A DNA stretch of 64,000 bases from Zonotrichia leucophrys gambelii (lineage: Eukaryota; Chordata; Aves; Passeriformes; Passerellidae): contig NC_088171.1 of NCBI RefSeq assembly GCF_028769735.1, positions 63,106,216-63,170,215 on the forward strand, given 5' to 3'. The translations under genes and the position numbers were made by a program. The first letter of the stretch is position 1, and every line of letters starts with the position of its first letter. The notes below the pieces were generated by a model. It worked only from the letters and a program-made list of their open reading frames with translations, made no database searches and was not told the origin of the DNA. Below, piece after piece: positions 49,401 to 60,635 of the stretch.

Positions 49401-50668
49401 GTGTATTGGCAGATGTAAACTCACTCTTTAGCTGTAAGAATAGACACAAATATTTTTTTGTTTCTGTCTTTTCAGGAAATACTGAAAATCCATTTTGGTT
49501 CTTAAGTGTCTGATCACATTAATGACTTGTGTACCATTATATTGTGACCTCTTTCTAGACTTTCTAAAAGCCATCAGTGTCTATGAGGTCTGAGATAACT
49601 TCTACTATCTTGTAAACTGCATTCTTGCTGTGCTTGTAATCCTGTGTGTTCACATTTACTCTTTGAAATCACCATTTCTTATATTGAAAACTGCATGTAA
49701 TACTTAATCAGGAATTTTACTCTTGACCTACACTGTAGTATTGCTGTTGGTTTTCAAATGAATTGAAATGTTTATGGGACAGAAGCCAACTCTTTTGGGT
49801 ATTGTAAAAGTGAAGTCTGTTGTAACAAAACAAATAAATTATGCTGCTCTTCTGTTTTTCAGTAAAGCACTACAAATGCTGGCATTTAGCTGTGGACTCA
49901 TTCTCCACTGAGGCACTTCAAAGCTGTAACTGTCTTCCCTCTATAGGAGAGTCTCTGTGTAAAGTCAGCAGTAAATCAGCTTTGTCTGTTTTACCCATTT
50001 ACATTGCTGACTTGCACATGCAAATCTTTTACGATTTATTCTAATTTGTACCTTATCCCTTCTCAGTCTTACTGAGTATTTTTTCAGAGTTTGTCTTTAG
50101 GCATTTCATTTCCACTGCAACTGTACTGTCACTTTCTTAGTAATGGCTGTGACCATCTGCTTAGAACTAGAGAATTTGCTACTGTGATGTTAAAAGTAGT
50201 ACTGTCAGAGCTTGTTCACTAAAAAGCAAGAGGTGAAACCTGGATTCCCAGCCTTGCCTGGTAACTTCACTTGATGAGCACAGTGAATAATGCTCTTCAC
50301 AGAAGACTGCTTGTATTTTTTTAGAGATGTGGAAAAAATTTGGTCATAAAAGCCAGGTATGTAACCCCACTGAAGGTTGCTGAGCTGCCACAGATTTTAT
50401 ATTACATTGACTTTTTTTTTTTTGTGAAACTGCTGTATATAGGTTGGTGTGGGAACACATGATCTAAGGATTTTTAGAGGTGTTTTTTTATTGATTTCTT
50501 TAAAATTGACACAAGTCTGGAATTATAGTAATGGTTAAAAGTTCCTGAGTCTTAAGCCTTGCAGATTATATTTTATACATTTATATTGTCATATATTTGT
50601 ATATGTGACATCCATGCTACTGCTGTGTACCACATCTTTAAAAAGTGATTTTAGCTTTTTTTACAGGA

Positions 50669-51042
50669 GTATTGAGGTTGGAGGCCATCTTGTTGAACCC
50701 CCAGCTCAACCCCCCTGCTCAAGCAGGGCGACCTAGAACAACTTGAGCAGGACTGTGTCCAGACAGCTTTGAGTCTACAACCTCTGTGGGCAGCCTGTGC
50801 CTGTGCTTGATCACACTCAGAGTGAGAAAATGGAGCCTCCTTTGTTTCAATGTGTACCCATTGTCTCTAGTCCTCTTACTGGGCACCACTGAAAAGAGCC
50901 TGACTCCCTTCTCTTTGCACCCTCCCTCAGATATTTATATACCTTAAGGAGATTCCCCTCAAGCCTTCTCTTCTCCGGGCTGAACAATGCCAGCTTCCTC
51001 AATGCCAGCTCTCCTCACAGGAAAATTACTCCAGTTCCTAAT
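50669..51042 (-). mobile_element. CR1 LINE 3' region, antisense
   Basis: Shows the antisense CR1 order: ATTGAGGTTGGAGGCCATCT, CCCCCCTGCTCAAGCAGGGC, AGGACTGTGTCCAGACAGCT, CTACAACCTCTGTGGGCAGC, CTGGGCACCACTGAAAAGAG, and CTTCTCTTCTCCGGGCTGAA. It is less decayed at the CR1 3' end than the copy at 14.1 kb. Truncated after the CTCCTCACAGGAAAATTACT region. Confidence 0.92.
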
Positions 51043-54000
51043 GCTTGATTTTTTTTCTTGTGATTTTATTATTCTTCATCATATCATGCCAGGCTTCTTT
51101 AAGAGCACAAATTCAACTATTCAGAATTCAATTAGATCTGGCAAAGGAATTTTCTTAATATTGGATTGAAATATCATCTGGATATTCTAATTTGTTATCT
51201 GTTAAGTTAATATATTTCAGTCATAAGATGATCCATGTTTCTTTAGCCCTGCAAAGATGTTAGACTTGTAGTGCTGCTACAAGTCTCAATATTTCCTATT
51301 TTGTTGTACAAAAGCAGTGTGTACTTCATTTTTCAGTCCAGGAAGACGTAGGGATCTTGGCTTTTTTTTCTGTGCTTGTTGTAGTGGTTGATTAGAAGGG
51401 CGGTGTGTTTGTCACTCCTGTAATTTGTGATTTATTGTAAAGCATCTGACAAGAAGGTGCTTGTCATTTCCACCAAGTACACTTTACATACATCCCATAA
51501 TGCCTGCAAGCTTTGCTGTAAAAAAACAAAATGCTTGTGGCTCAATGTAACATAACATTTATACAAATGGTCACAAATTCACAGCTCACTGGAGAAGGGG
51601 AGCCTGTTAAATACTTTTTGTCTCACATCCCTTGTCAGGTAGGATGTTCTCTTTTACGTTTCTGGTGTCTACTGGAAAGGCATCTAACCTCTGTCTGAGG
51701 TCCTCAGATGAATAAAAAGCAAAACAACCTCTGAGTGCCATAGCAGTTGCCACTCATCTCTGCTGGGAATTATCTATTCTCAGATTGTAGAAATGCTCTC
51801 AGGTTGTACCTTTCCATGAAAGATTCAGTAACTTAGTGCTTGATGCCATCTCTCTGTAAAGGTGGTTATCTGCCTGATTTGTAACTGGTACACTTGGAGG
51901 TCACACCATGAAGAATTTTTCTAGCCTTTGGATTAATTGTGTGGTTCATTTCATGGGCACTGTGTTGCTTCTTAAGCTTTGCAGAGCTCTATGGAAAGAT
52001 TTCTAGAGGTGTTGCTTGCTTGAGTGCTGTATAAAAATAAAGTCTCCTCACTACTTTTAGGTGTTTGTCCTGCAACAGCTCAGGAGATCTTACTATTTAT
52101 GTAGAGTTGATTTAAATTGACATTCTTGGTATATTGTTCCACACAATAGACCTTATTCATCCCATGAATCACCATCACCATCTTTCTCTGTATTATGTCC
52201 ACTTTCTGGTAAATGGCAGCAGTTGTTAATGCTGGCTGTTAAAACAAATAATGTCATCTCAAAGTTACCAAAACAGCTGGTGTTGCAGCCAGCTGAGATA
52301 GACTATTTTTTTTTGCAAAATGATTTTGGTGGATTTGCTGTGCTAAAGTGTATTGTCATCAGACCTTAGTTTTAATTATAAATTAATGAACAGTATTTTC
52401 CTTCTAATAAGTTCATTTAATATTCATGTCAATAAAAACACAGGCTAGGATGAAACAAAACCAGTAATCTGTGAGTTTTGCTGAATCTCAGATAACTTTT
52501 TCATACTGCAGCTGTTTGAAGAATGCTAACATAGGGTTGCAGAGCTGTGTGAAAGGATGAAGTGTCAAATCCAATTAGCATCTCTCTTGAAATCTCATTA
52601 GTAAAATAAAGTAGATGACAATTGAATGGTAGTTTTCCCTGTTATGACAAAGGAATGTGACAGTGAAACCTGGGTGTTCTTGTATTGTCCCATCAGAATA
52701 CATGGTCAGGACTGGTGCACATGCAGTAACTTCTCAACAATATCCTTGTTCTGACTGAGTATGAAAAATATGCTTCTCTTGCATTTAAAAGAGTGGGTTC
52801 TTTTTCTTTTTTTCCATGTGTTGAGGAAAGTAAGGTGTTACGACCAAAGTTCAGATCTAGTTACTTGATTTACACCTATGCTTTAGTTCTTTCTGGTACA
52901 CAGTCTTTCCACTGACACAGGTCTTCTGCCTTGTCAGTGAAGCTGTTAATTGCTGTGTTTATGTCCTTTCAGCAAGTTGTAATGCCTGAGTGTTGAACCA
53001 GCAAACTAACAAAGTTAAATTTCATTTATAAAATGCTGTGTTGCTTATCAAATTTTTTTCACATACCCTTGGAAGTCACTGTCATGGATTAAGTACTGTA
53101 TATAGTGATAAAATTGCAATATATTTTTCAAAAGCTTTAAGTGTTACTTCCACATGGGTATATCTTCACTGGTGTCTTGATGGTTGTTACAAGCAGCATT
53201 TCTGAAGGAATGCTGAAGGAAGAGTAGTGTTGGAAGGGGTCATTTTCCACTGATGTGGGAAACTTAAGATGTAGTTAATAGCTGTCAGTAGCCAACTCCA
53301 GTGATGTGCTGGGTGTGAGAGTCTCCATAGCGTTTATGTTTATGCACAGAGATTAAATGCCAGTTAGTGCTTGGGGTGTTTTCTCCTCAAGAGCACTGGT
53401 AATAAATGCAACAGGATAAGAATAACAGGTGCCTAATAAATGCTACTGCAATTTTATTCACACTCCTAGAATATGTTTCCACATACTTTCCAGACCTGTA
53501 GCATGTTTGCTCTGACAGGACTTTCATTGCTTTCAGGCTAAGAATCATTCGTTGGAGACTGCCCTTAAGGGCTCATAGATCTTGGGTTCTGAGATCAGAT
53601 TCTTTTTCCCTTCCCTCATTTCCTTGTCCTGATTAGTTAAACCTGTTTAGGTGGTAAAAATCTACTTGTTTAGATTCTTGTACTTGCAGTTTTATTGAAA
53701 TGGAGGGGAGAAGAATGGGTTCTAAAAGGGACAGGACTACTTGGGAATGTACCTGGTATTGAATATTAGGTAGACTTTCCTTTGCCTCTTTGTCATGACG
53801 CTATTGCTGGATGTTAGTAAGACCAAACTTGTTATCCCTGTGGTTATACTGTATTTGTAATTGGTGTAGCAGGTTTTCATTACCATAACTAGAGTTTTGG
53901 ATAAGTTTTGAATTAGTATGATTAAAGACTTGGTGAAAATAGATCATTAAACTTAGGGGGTTCTACATGGGGTCTCAGCAGGATTGCATTAAAGCTCTTG

Positions 54001-57000
54001 AGTCTCAGAGCAGAGTCACAGTTTTAGCTAGTTCTTTGCCTTTTCAGTGAAACTAAACAAATTAACTGAAATGGGTTGTTAAAACCCCAACTTATTTTGT
54101 GTGGGAGAGTATTCAGATTTTAGTTTTTTAGCGAATTTTCTGGGAGAGCAATAAATTAATCTTTCCACTGATGGGTGGTGACTGCACTCTTAAGGCAGTT
54201 GCTGTTTGCAGAGTGATGTGCACTTGCATGCAGGCCAGGTCTTTGTCTTCTTTTGGGCTGTCAGTAGAAACTTGTTTTTACATGATATCAAGGCTTCTGT
54301 GTAAAGGTTAAAAACACTTGAACTTCACATCAACAAATTGTTGGCCTTGGAATAATAATGCCTTGGGCAGCAAAAATACTCAGAATTTGGGAGTGAAGGT
54401 AAGTTAGCAACTAATGATGTTCCTGGAGAGCTGACACTTTGTCTTCCATCTTGTAAATGTCAGAATATTATGCCTTTCACTTACTTTAATGAGCTTGGGT
54501 TGGTTTCATAACCTGCAGATTATGATTTGTTTCCTTGCTGTAGTGACTAAACTTCAGTGGAGCCCTGTTATGGTGAAATATCCAAGCGTCTTTGTTTCCT
54601 TTGTGTCATGGAAGTCACTCTGCTACTGTAATGTCTGTTTTGCTTAACTTGCACTGCAGTATTTGTCGTTCTGATTTCAGTGGCTGACTTTTGTCTCTTT
54701 GCATGTGGTAGGTTTCCATAAAGTGTGTGAGAACAACTTATTATTAGAGTATGCGTCTGTTTCTCATGGTGTTTCTGATTATGATCAGCTACCACCTTAT
54801 TATGCAGGCACTTGCTCGAATTGCTTTACTTGTTAAAATGTTTGGGGTTTTTTTGCTGTTCTTCAAAGGATTGTTTTGTCTATAGAACAGGCTTTTGCTG
54901 GGTAGGAGGATTAAACAGGGCATGTGCTGCTCACCTTATGCAAGAATATAAAATAACTAATTATTTATATTTGTGTATGTATGTGTGCTCACACAGTATG
55001 TAAAGTGACTCTTCCAAGAATTGCACGAAGGAATTGTGATACCAGCTTCATTAGTCAGCTGTACAGGAGGTACCCCCCGGACAAGCACAAAGGTGGGAGG
55101 GATGCTGTTGCCTTTAAGGACATGGCCCCTGCCATTTACTTTACTCTGTGTTTAGAAAATTCATGGGAGAAATGGGCAAGTAACTGTCCTTCTTCTGCAT
55201 TCTTTGTAGAGAAAGTTGTGTACTATCAGTAGTATAATCACCTGAAACTCCTGCTGTGGCAGACTGTGATCTTTATCTGGGTGGTTTAGTACAGTGCTCA
55301 TCAATAATATAAAGCCACGCTTTTTAAGGTGCTTGGTATCAAGCCTGCAGGTAACAGCCTGCAGTGATAAAGCAGGAGACAAGGAAGGGCCTAGAGCTGG
55401 GTGACCTTACTGTGAAAGAGGAGAAACACGATCTCTCTGCTTCTGCATAATTGACACTGCTGGCAGTCAGGAGTGCGGAGTGCTTCTGTGCTGCTGCTGC
55501 CGCTCTGGAAGCTGCACACGGATAAACAACAGCGCAGTTACTTCTGTCCTGGATAGCGAGGCACACTCCTTACAGCCTTCCTTCCTTCCATAGCTCTGCT
55601 CCCTTGCACTCTGCCATGGAGTGAGGCAAGCACACACTGCTGGTGATGGGCTCAGCCTGAGCTGTTAAGGCAGCCTGATTTTAAAAAACGAAACCAAATT
55701 TAAAACCACTCAAAAATACTATAATGCTTGTTTTGAACAGCTGGTCTTTAGACTCCAGAGATGCTGAAGCAGTGAAGTGTAAGAAATATTATTTTTTTGA
55801 GGATGATCTTTGCAATTTGATCATCTTTGTGCTTGCAGAGGAAAGACTATTTTATATTACAAATTGAAAAAAGACCTGAAGACTTTTCTCCATTTTCATG
55901 TATATTAATAATTTCTTGTAATAATTTTCTTGACCAGTGACCCTGAAGAGTATGTCAATGACTATGTAACCACTAAATGTAAACAATTACATATTTGGGA
56001 AATCAGCAGTACCGTGTATTTGCTGTGGTTGCACATGTGATGAGAGCAAAAAGTTTTTTCAAACAGTGTCTCAGATGTTGACTTTCGGTGTAGTCAGCGT
56101 ACAGGAGCTGCAAACTCATCTGGTTCATTCATTCATAGATACTGTGTGTGGTTATTTAAAATGACTAGTTATGGTTGCTTCATCTTGATTAACTAATGTG
56201 AGAAAGTATAGGGAAAAAAACCCCAGATACTTTCCAAAATGAGAAATAATAATAGTACAATTGTGACCTACTTGGCTGCTTAGAACAGTTGAATTGGAGA
56301 TGAATTGGGCTGTGTGCATGTTCCAAAGAATCTAAGACCTGTTTTTCAGAGACTCCTTGTTCATCTGTGTCCTTTAATGTGGAGTAGCTGGTTTTACGCC
56401 TACCTGCTCGTTTTAGAATGTACCTTGTCCCTGTTGAAGGTGACTCTCTTGACTGAGGGCTGAGGTGCGTGGGGTGATGAAGCTGCATTGCTTGAAATGA
56501 AAAAAAAAGGAAAAAAAAGGAAAAAATAGTTCTTTCAAGGGTTTTTTTGATGTGTAAAATGTCTTTCCTTCTAGTGGAAGCAATATTTGGTTGGGAATAC
56601 TGACTACAATCACTAAGGGTCAAAAAAAAAAATCTTGTTTTGAAAGTTACTAAGTCTTTAAGATGCCAGTATCACATACTTCTGGATGCTCATAGTCCAA
56701 GAGTGTCTTCTGTTGCTTCCTATTGCATGGGACTAGTTTTCTAGTCAGAATATGCAATGTCATCTTGTGTCAACTTTCTATATGACAAAAGGAGAGTCCT
56801 ATGAGAGAGATTGAGGATAGTTAAAAAATGAAGAAAGAGCCTTTGCTGCTGTTAAGCTATTAGCAAAATGCGCTCCTCTTGTGGTGTGCTGTCACAGGCC
56901 ATGGGCTGAGGTGCTAGAGAGAAAATGTGAGTGCAGTCAGGAAGACTTCTCATTCATGTGCTGACATAGAACATGGGAACTGACATTTTGTGAGTCACTT

Positions 57001-58647
57001 CTCTCAACAAATGTGGGAAATATTGAGTTTAGTTTCTGCAAGAGATAACAGAATAAAAAGTTGACATTGGCACAAAACTCTCTGTAACCTATCTTTCTGT
57101 ATCTAGCTTAAAGTTTGAGGTAGCTAAGCACTCTGAGATCTTGATGTGTGTTAGCCAAGCCGGGCTGGAGAGGCTTAGTACTGTTGTGAAACAAAAAGCC
57201 TGAGTAGATACTCACAGAAGACTCAGTAAAGTTAGAAAATCATTCTAGTGATATTTTACTAAAGTCATAAAGACCTAAGGACAAAGGCAGAAGGAATTCC
57301 AGAAGTTCAGTGGGCTTTGTGGTCATGAATTCCATACTTTTCCCTTGACCTGTGAGAATATTTTTCATACACTGGTTGTATTTGCTTGGGTTTTGAATAC
57401 CAGCCATATTAAAAGAGTCAGTCTTCTGTGTGAGTGTACAGATTGAAGATGCCCATCAGGTTAAACCAAAATCTGCTGTGATGCAGATGCATTGCAAGGT
57501 TAGGTAACTTTGATAATTTCCTGAAGTATATACTAGCTGTCTGCTTTAGAGGAGATTTTGTTGTCACTCAAAAGGCATACCTGTATCTTGTCATTGACAC
57601 CATGGATGACTAGACATGGAATTAAAAATTCCTAGAAATAAACATTTTAGTTGCTGTGTCTCTGATCTGGTGTCCATATGTGTGTTGTGTGTCTCTGCTT
57701 CTCTGGCCCCAGTTGTGACGCGGAATGATCACATTTGTGTGGTTACTGTTTGGTAAAAGTTGAGACAGCTTCAATTATCTATGAAGCTGAAAAATGCTGA
57801 AATGACAAGAAGTAAGGAAGCACATATTTTTAAAAGAAAGACAGCAAAGCAAACAAAAAAATATATGTCAAAAATTGGTTAGGCTAATGCAGGATTTTAT
57901 AGCACATCTTTAAGCTGCCACAGATGTGATTTCTGGTAAACTGTAAACAGTTCTTTAGTTATTAGTTTGAGTCCTTTGATTGAAGTATTTTGGAGTGTTT
58001 CAGTCTGAATCACTGCCAGAACGATGGTTACACTGAGTTGATTAGCTGATATATCCAAATAGCTTAAAAATCTATCCTGTGAGTTAATATAGCTGACTTA
58101 TTCCAGAGGCCTTTGATCATATTGCTATTGGTGATGCAGGGAGTTGCTGAAGTTGGTATTAAGAGTTTGGAGCATTTGGATGTGACATATGGTGGGAAGC
58201 TGCAGCTCCTTGTGCTTTGAAATCCCAGAGATCAGTGATGCTACTGGGAAGCTGTGCCATCCACCAAGGGTTTAAAAAGTGACTATTACGCTTTTCTTGA
58301 AATAGACATCAAAGTAAAGCTAGAGAAGGTGTCGAAAAAGGTAGTGGCTTACACTGCTTTCGATTCAGTGATGTTCTGTACCTTTTCTGATTTAGCCTTA
58401 CAAGAAGGATTCTAGGAAGAAAAAGCAGTTGGTAAACTTTCTGTTGGATTTTACTTTCAAATAAACTGTTTAGGACTTCTGCTGAATCTGTACAGCAGTC
58501 TATCAGGAGTTTAGTAAAGCTGATATAATCCTAAATTATTTTTCAAGGTATGAGTGTATTTTAAAGCATTCCAAAAAGCTTTGGATGACTCCTCTCAATA
58601 GGAACTTCTCTTGGAAGTTTAGAGATGGTGCTGGGTTTCTGTCTAGA

Positions 58648-59043
58648 TATCAGTGATCTTTTTGCCTGATGCCTGGGAGGAATGATGAGGAGGACTCCAT
58701 CTTATCAGAAGGCTAATTAATTACTTTATTATACTATATATTCTATATTACATTACATCTAAACTGAATCTGCACAAAGCACTCAACTCAACTGCCCAGA
58801 ATCTCGTGTCTGTCAGCTGGCAGTCCCGACACACACACACACACACATGGATTCAATTGGCCAGTGAATCAAAACACTCAAGCCAGAGTTCAGTTGCCAA
58901 TTCCCTTCAGGTAAACAATCTTCCACAATGCATTCCACTTTGGCACAACACAGGTGCAGCAAATGAGATAAGAATTGTTTTGATCATTCTTTTTTCTTCT
59001 TCTCTCACTGCTTCTCTGAGGTTCAAAAAATGTGAATCCCACA
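58648..59043 (-). mobile_element. Solo LTR of a passerine-type endogenous retrovirus
   Basis: The block of about 396 bp is flanked by identical hexamers TCTAGA (58642-58647 and 59044-59049), a likely target-site duplication. It ends ...CCCACA; its start, TATCAG, is probably a decayed TG. I recognise the GGAATGATGAGGAGGACTCC and CCATCTTATCAGAAGGCTAA region (58679-58716) from abundant songbird ERV LTRs. On the minus strand a TATATAGTATAATAAAG segment gives a TATA-like box and AATAAA (complement of 58725-58730) about 77 bases before the LTR end, so the LTR is probably in minus orientation. There is no internal gag/pol/env, so the provirus recombined to a single LTR. An (AC)9 run lies inside at 58829-58846. 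Confidence 0.75.
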
Positions 59044-60508
59044 TCTAGACAAGCTGATAACATTGTAATTGCATCACATCTGAAAATGCATTAAAATGAT
59101 AATATTCAGGTTAGAGCTAAATGTATTTTTCAGATAGAGTGCATTCTGCACAAGGTCTGAGCCACCTGTACATGAGCTAGCCATGGACTGAGCTCTGTAG
59201 CCACCACTAATGAAAGGGTAAAAGCTGCAGCGACTGGTTTGGCTGGAGGCAAACGATGTTTGCATTACACCAGTCCCGTGTCCCAGCTCTGTAACTTCTG
59301 TTTCAGGCAGATGTGTCATCTGAGGTACGAGCTGAGAGCAGACAGAAAAGATTGTGCAAGAGGTGTTTGTGGATTTTTGTCCCTTCAGAGTTTTTTGCTC
59401 AGCCCTTGTATTGTGGGTTGCTAAGAAAACTGCTCAAAGTGCTCTGTGTCTTCCCTGCCCTCCTCCCAACTTGGTGGGGTTGGTATGTACAGACTGGTGG
59501 ATGATGGCATGGCTTGGTCCCAGGTGTTTCTGCACTGAGAGTGCAGAAGTATTTATTTGATATATTTGAATTTTGTGTTGTGTGTCTGTTGCTATACCTT
59601 TCATCTGTGTCCTTACCTTATAAACCTTACTGCATTCTCGGCTTGTGTTGTTTGTCTACAGACCTTTCTCATTGTATTTTTTCCTCTTCATCCACATTTT
59701 CTTTTCTTTCCTTCATCCATCCTTTGTTCTCCCTTGATGTGAAGAGCGAGTGGCGATTTCTTATTTCCATATATAATTTAAATATATGGCTAGGGTTGTA
59801 GTTTTGATGAATGGCCTAAGTCAGTGTAGCTCTGCACTGTATGTTCACCTCCTCTCTTGCATTGGCATCAGGGAGCACGGGGCTGCACAGTGAAACAGGG
59901 CTGTGATCTCCCACCCAAGGTGGTTGAATTTATAATGTGGCCATATACCTGCCAGCAAAAGCATGAAAACATTTAAGGACAATTGGAAGTACTCTGAGCT
60001 GTTGTCTTCTGACTGGGGGATTGTCATCCCTGTGTTATTTGTGATAGCACTCGTTGGAGCTGGGTGTGAATGGTGATGGTGTCCTTGCACTGGTTTCTTG
60101 TGCACTGTGTGGGGAGCACAGCCTACGCAGGTTTCTTTTTCTTCATTTCTGTAATCTCTGCAAGGAACATTTGCTTGACTCTTGCCTTGATCATGTTTGT
60201 GTAGCACTGCTGAGCTCAGTGGGCCTTCACCCTGGCACCTTGCTCTGCCAGTTTGCATGCTCGGTTTATTTCCCACCAGAGATGGGCTGTGTTTCATCTT
60301 TTATGACAAAACAGATACTTGTCTTTCTTCTGGAACACAGCTCTGTTAGATTTTTATATCTATAAGGAATCTGGCACTTTCTTTTTAATGTGGAAGAGTA
60401 TTAGTAATTAAGTGATTACTGGTTAAAAATATGTGGTATCTCATTTAAATATCTTCTGATCTGATTACTCTTAAATATGTTGTGGATTAAAAAACCTTCA
60501 AATTATAG

Positions 60509-60622
60509 TAATGACATACACTGACTTTGTTTTTTCTTTTTTTTATTTGTTCCTGTCTCTTTATGTGAATGGTGTATTCATGCTTCTCATCACTGTTGCT
60601 GTGTTCATTGCCAATCATCTAG
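60509..60622 (+). promoter_or_regulatory. KIF13A: Acceptor region of the KIF13A microexon, AG-free for 112 bases
   Basis: There is no AG between 60508 and the acceptor AG at 60621-60622. A branch-point-like ACTGAC (A at 60524) is followed at once by a long T-rich tract (60526-60562). This suggests a distant branch point about 99 bases before the exon. Closer candidates also exist, so the choice is inference. Confidence 0.5.
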
Positions 60623-60635
60623 AAAACCACCAAAG
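60623..60635 (+). CDS. KIF13A: KIF13A exon 3, a 13-nt microexon
   Basis: The exon AAAACCACCAAAG is bounded by CTAG (acceptor AG 60621-60622) and GTAAGT (60636-60641), a perfect donor. Its first A completes Arg49 begun in exon 2 (AG|A) and it then encodes Lys-Pro-Pro-Lys (50-53), leaving phase 0 for the next exon. Human KIF13A reads QGERKPPKVFAFDYCFWS at this place, so the microexon supplies exactly the RKPPK piece. Gene-finding programs commonly miss exons this small, and skipping it would shift the frame (13 is not a multiple of 3). The following exon (VFAFDYCFWS...) was not found before the right edge. Confidence 0.88.

Larger units (their letters stand above)
21070..60622 (+). other. KIF13A: KIF13A intron 2 (39.5 kb)
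   Basis: This is a large first-class intron between exon 2 and the microexon, mostly AT-rich unique sequence. I scanned it for further KIF13A coding pieces and found none, which agrees with the protein reading straight from Arg49 into the microexon. Recognised contents are a 10-bp palindrome holding AATAAA on both strands (22411-22434), an 18-bp tandem duplication plus T21 (38783-38839), a 15-bp tandem duplication (42276-42305), an 88-bp local repeat pair (42981/43402), a CR1 (50669-51042) and a solo LTR (58648-59043). A patch with a modest rise of CpG lies near 22790-22860. The many short ORFs, such as 44775-44978, 45061-45378, 56189-56623 and 59514-59801, show no family features. Confidence 0.85.

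Noticed and set aside
58829..58846. (AC)9 as an independent microsatellite
   Set aside because: It lies inside the solo LTR and is described with it.
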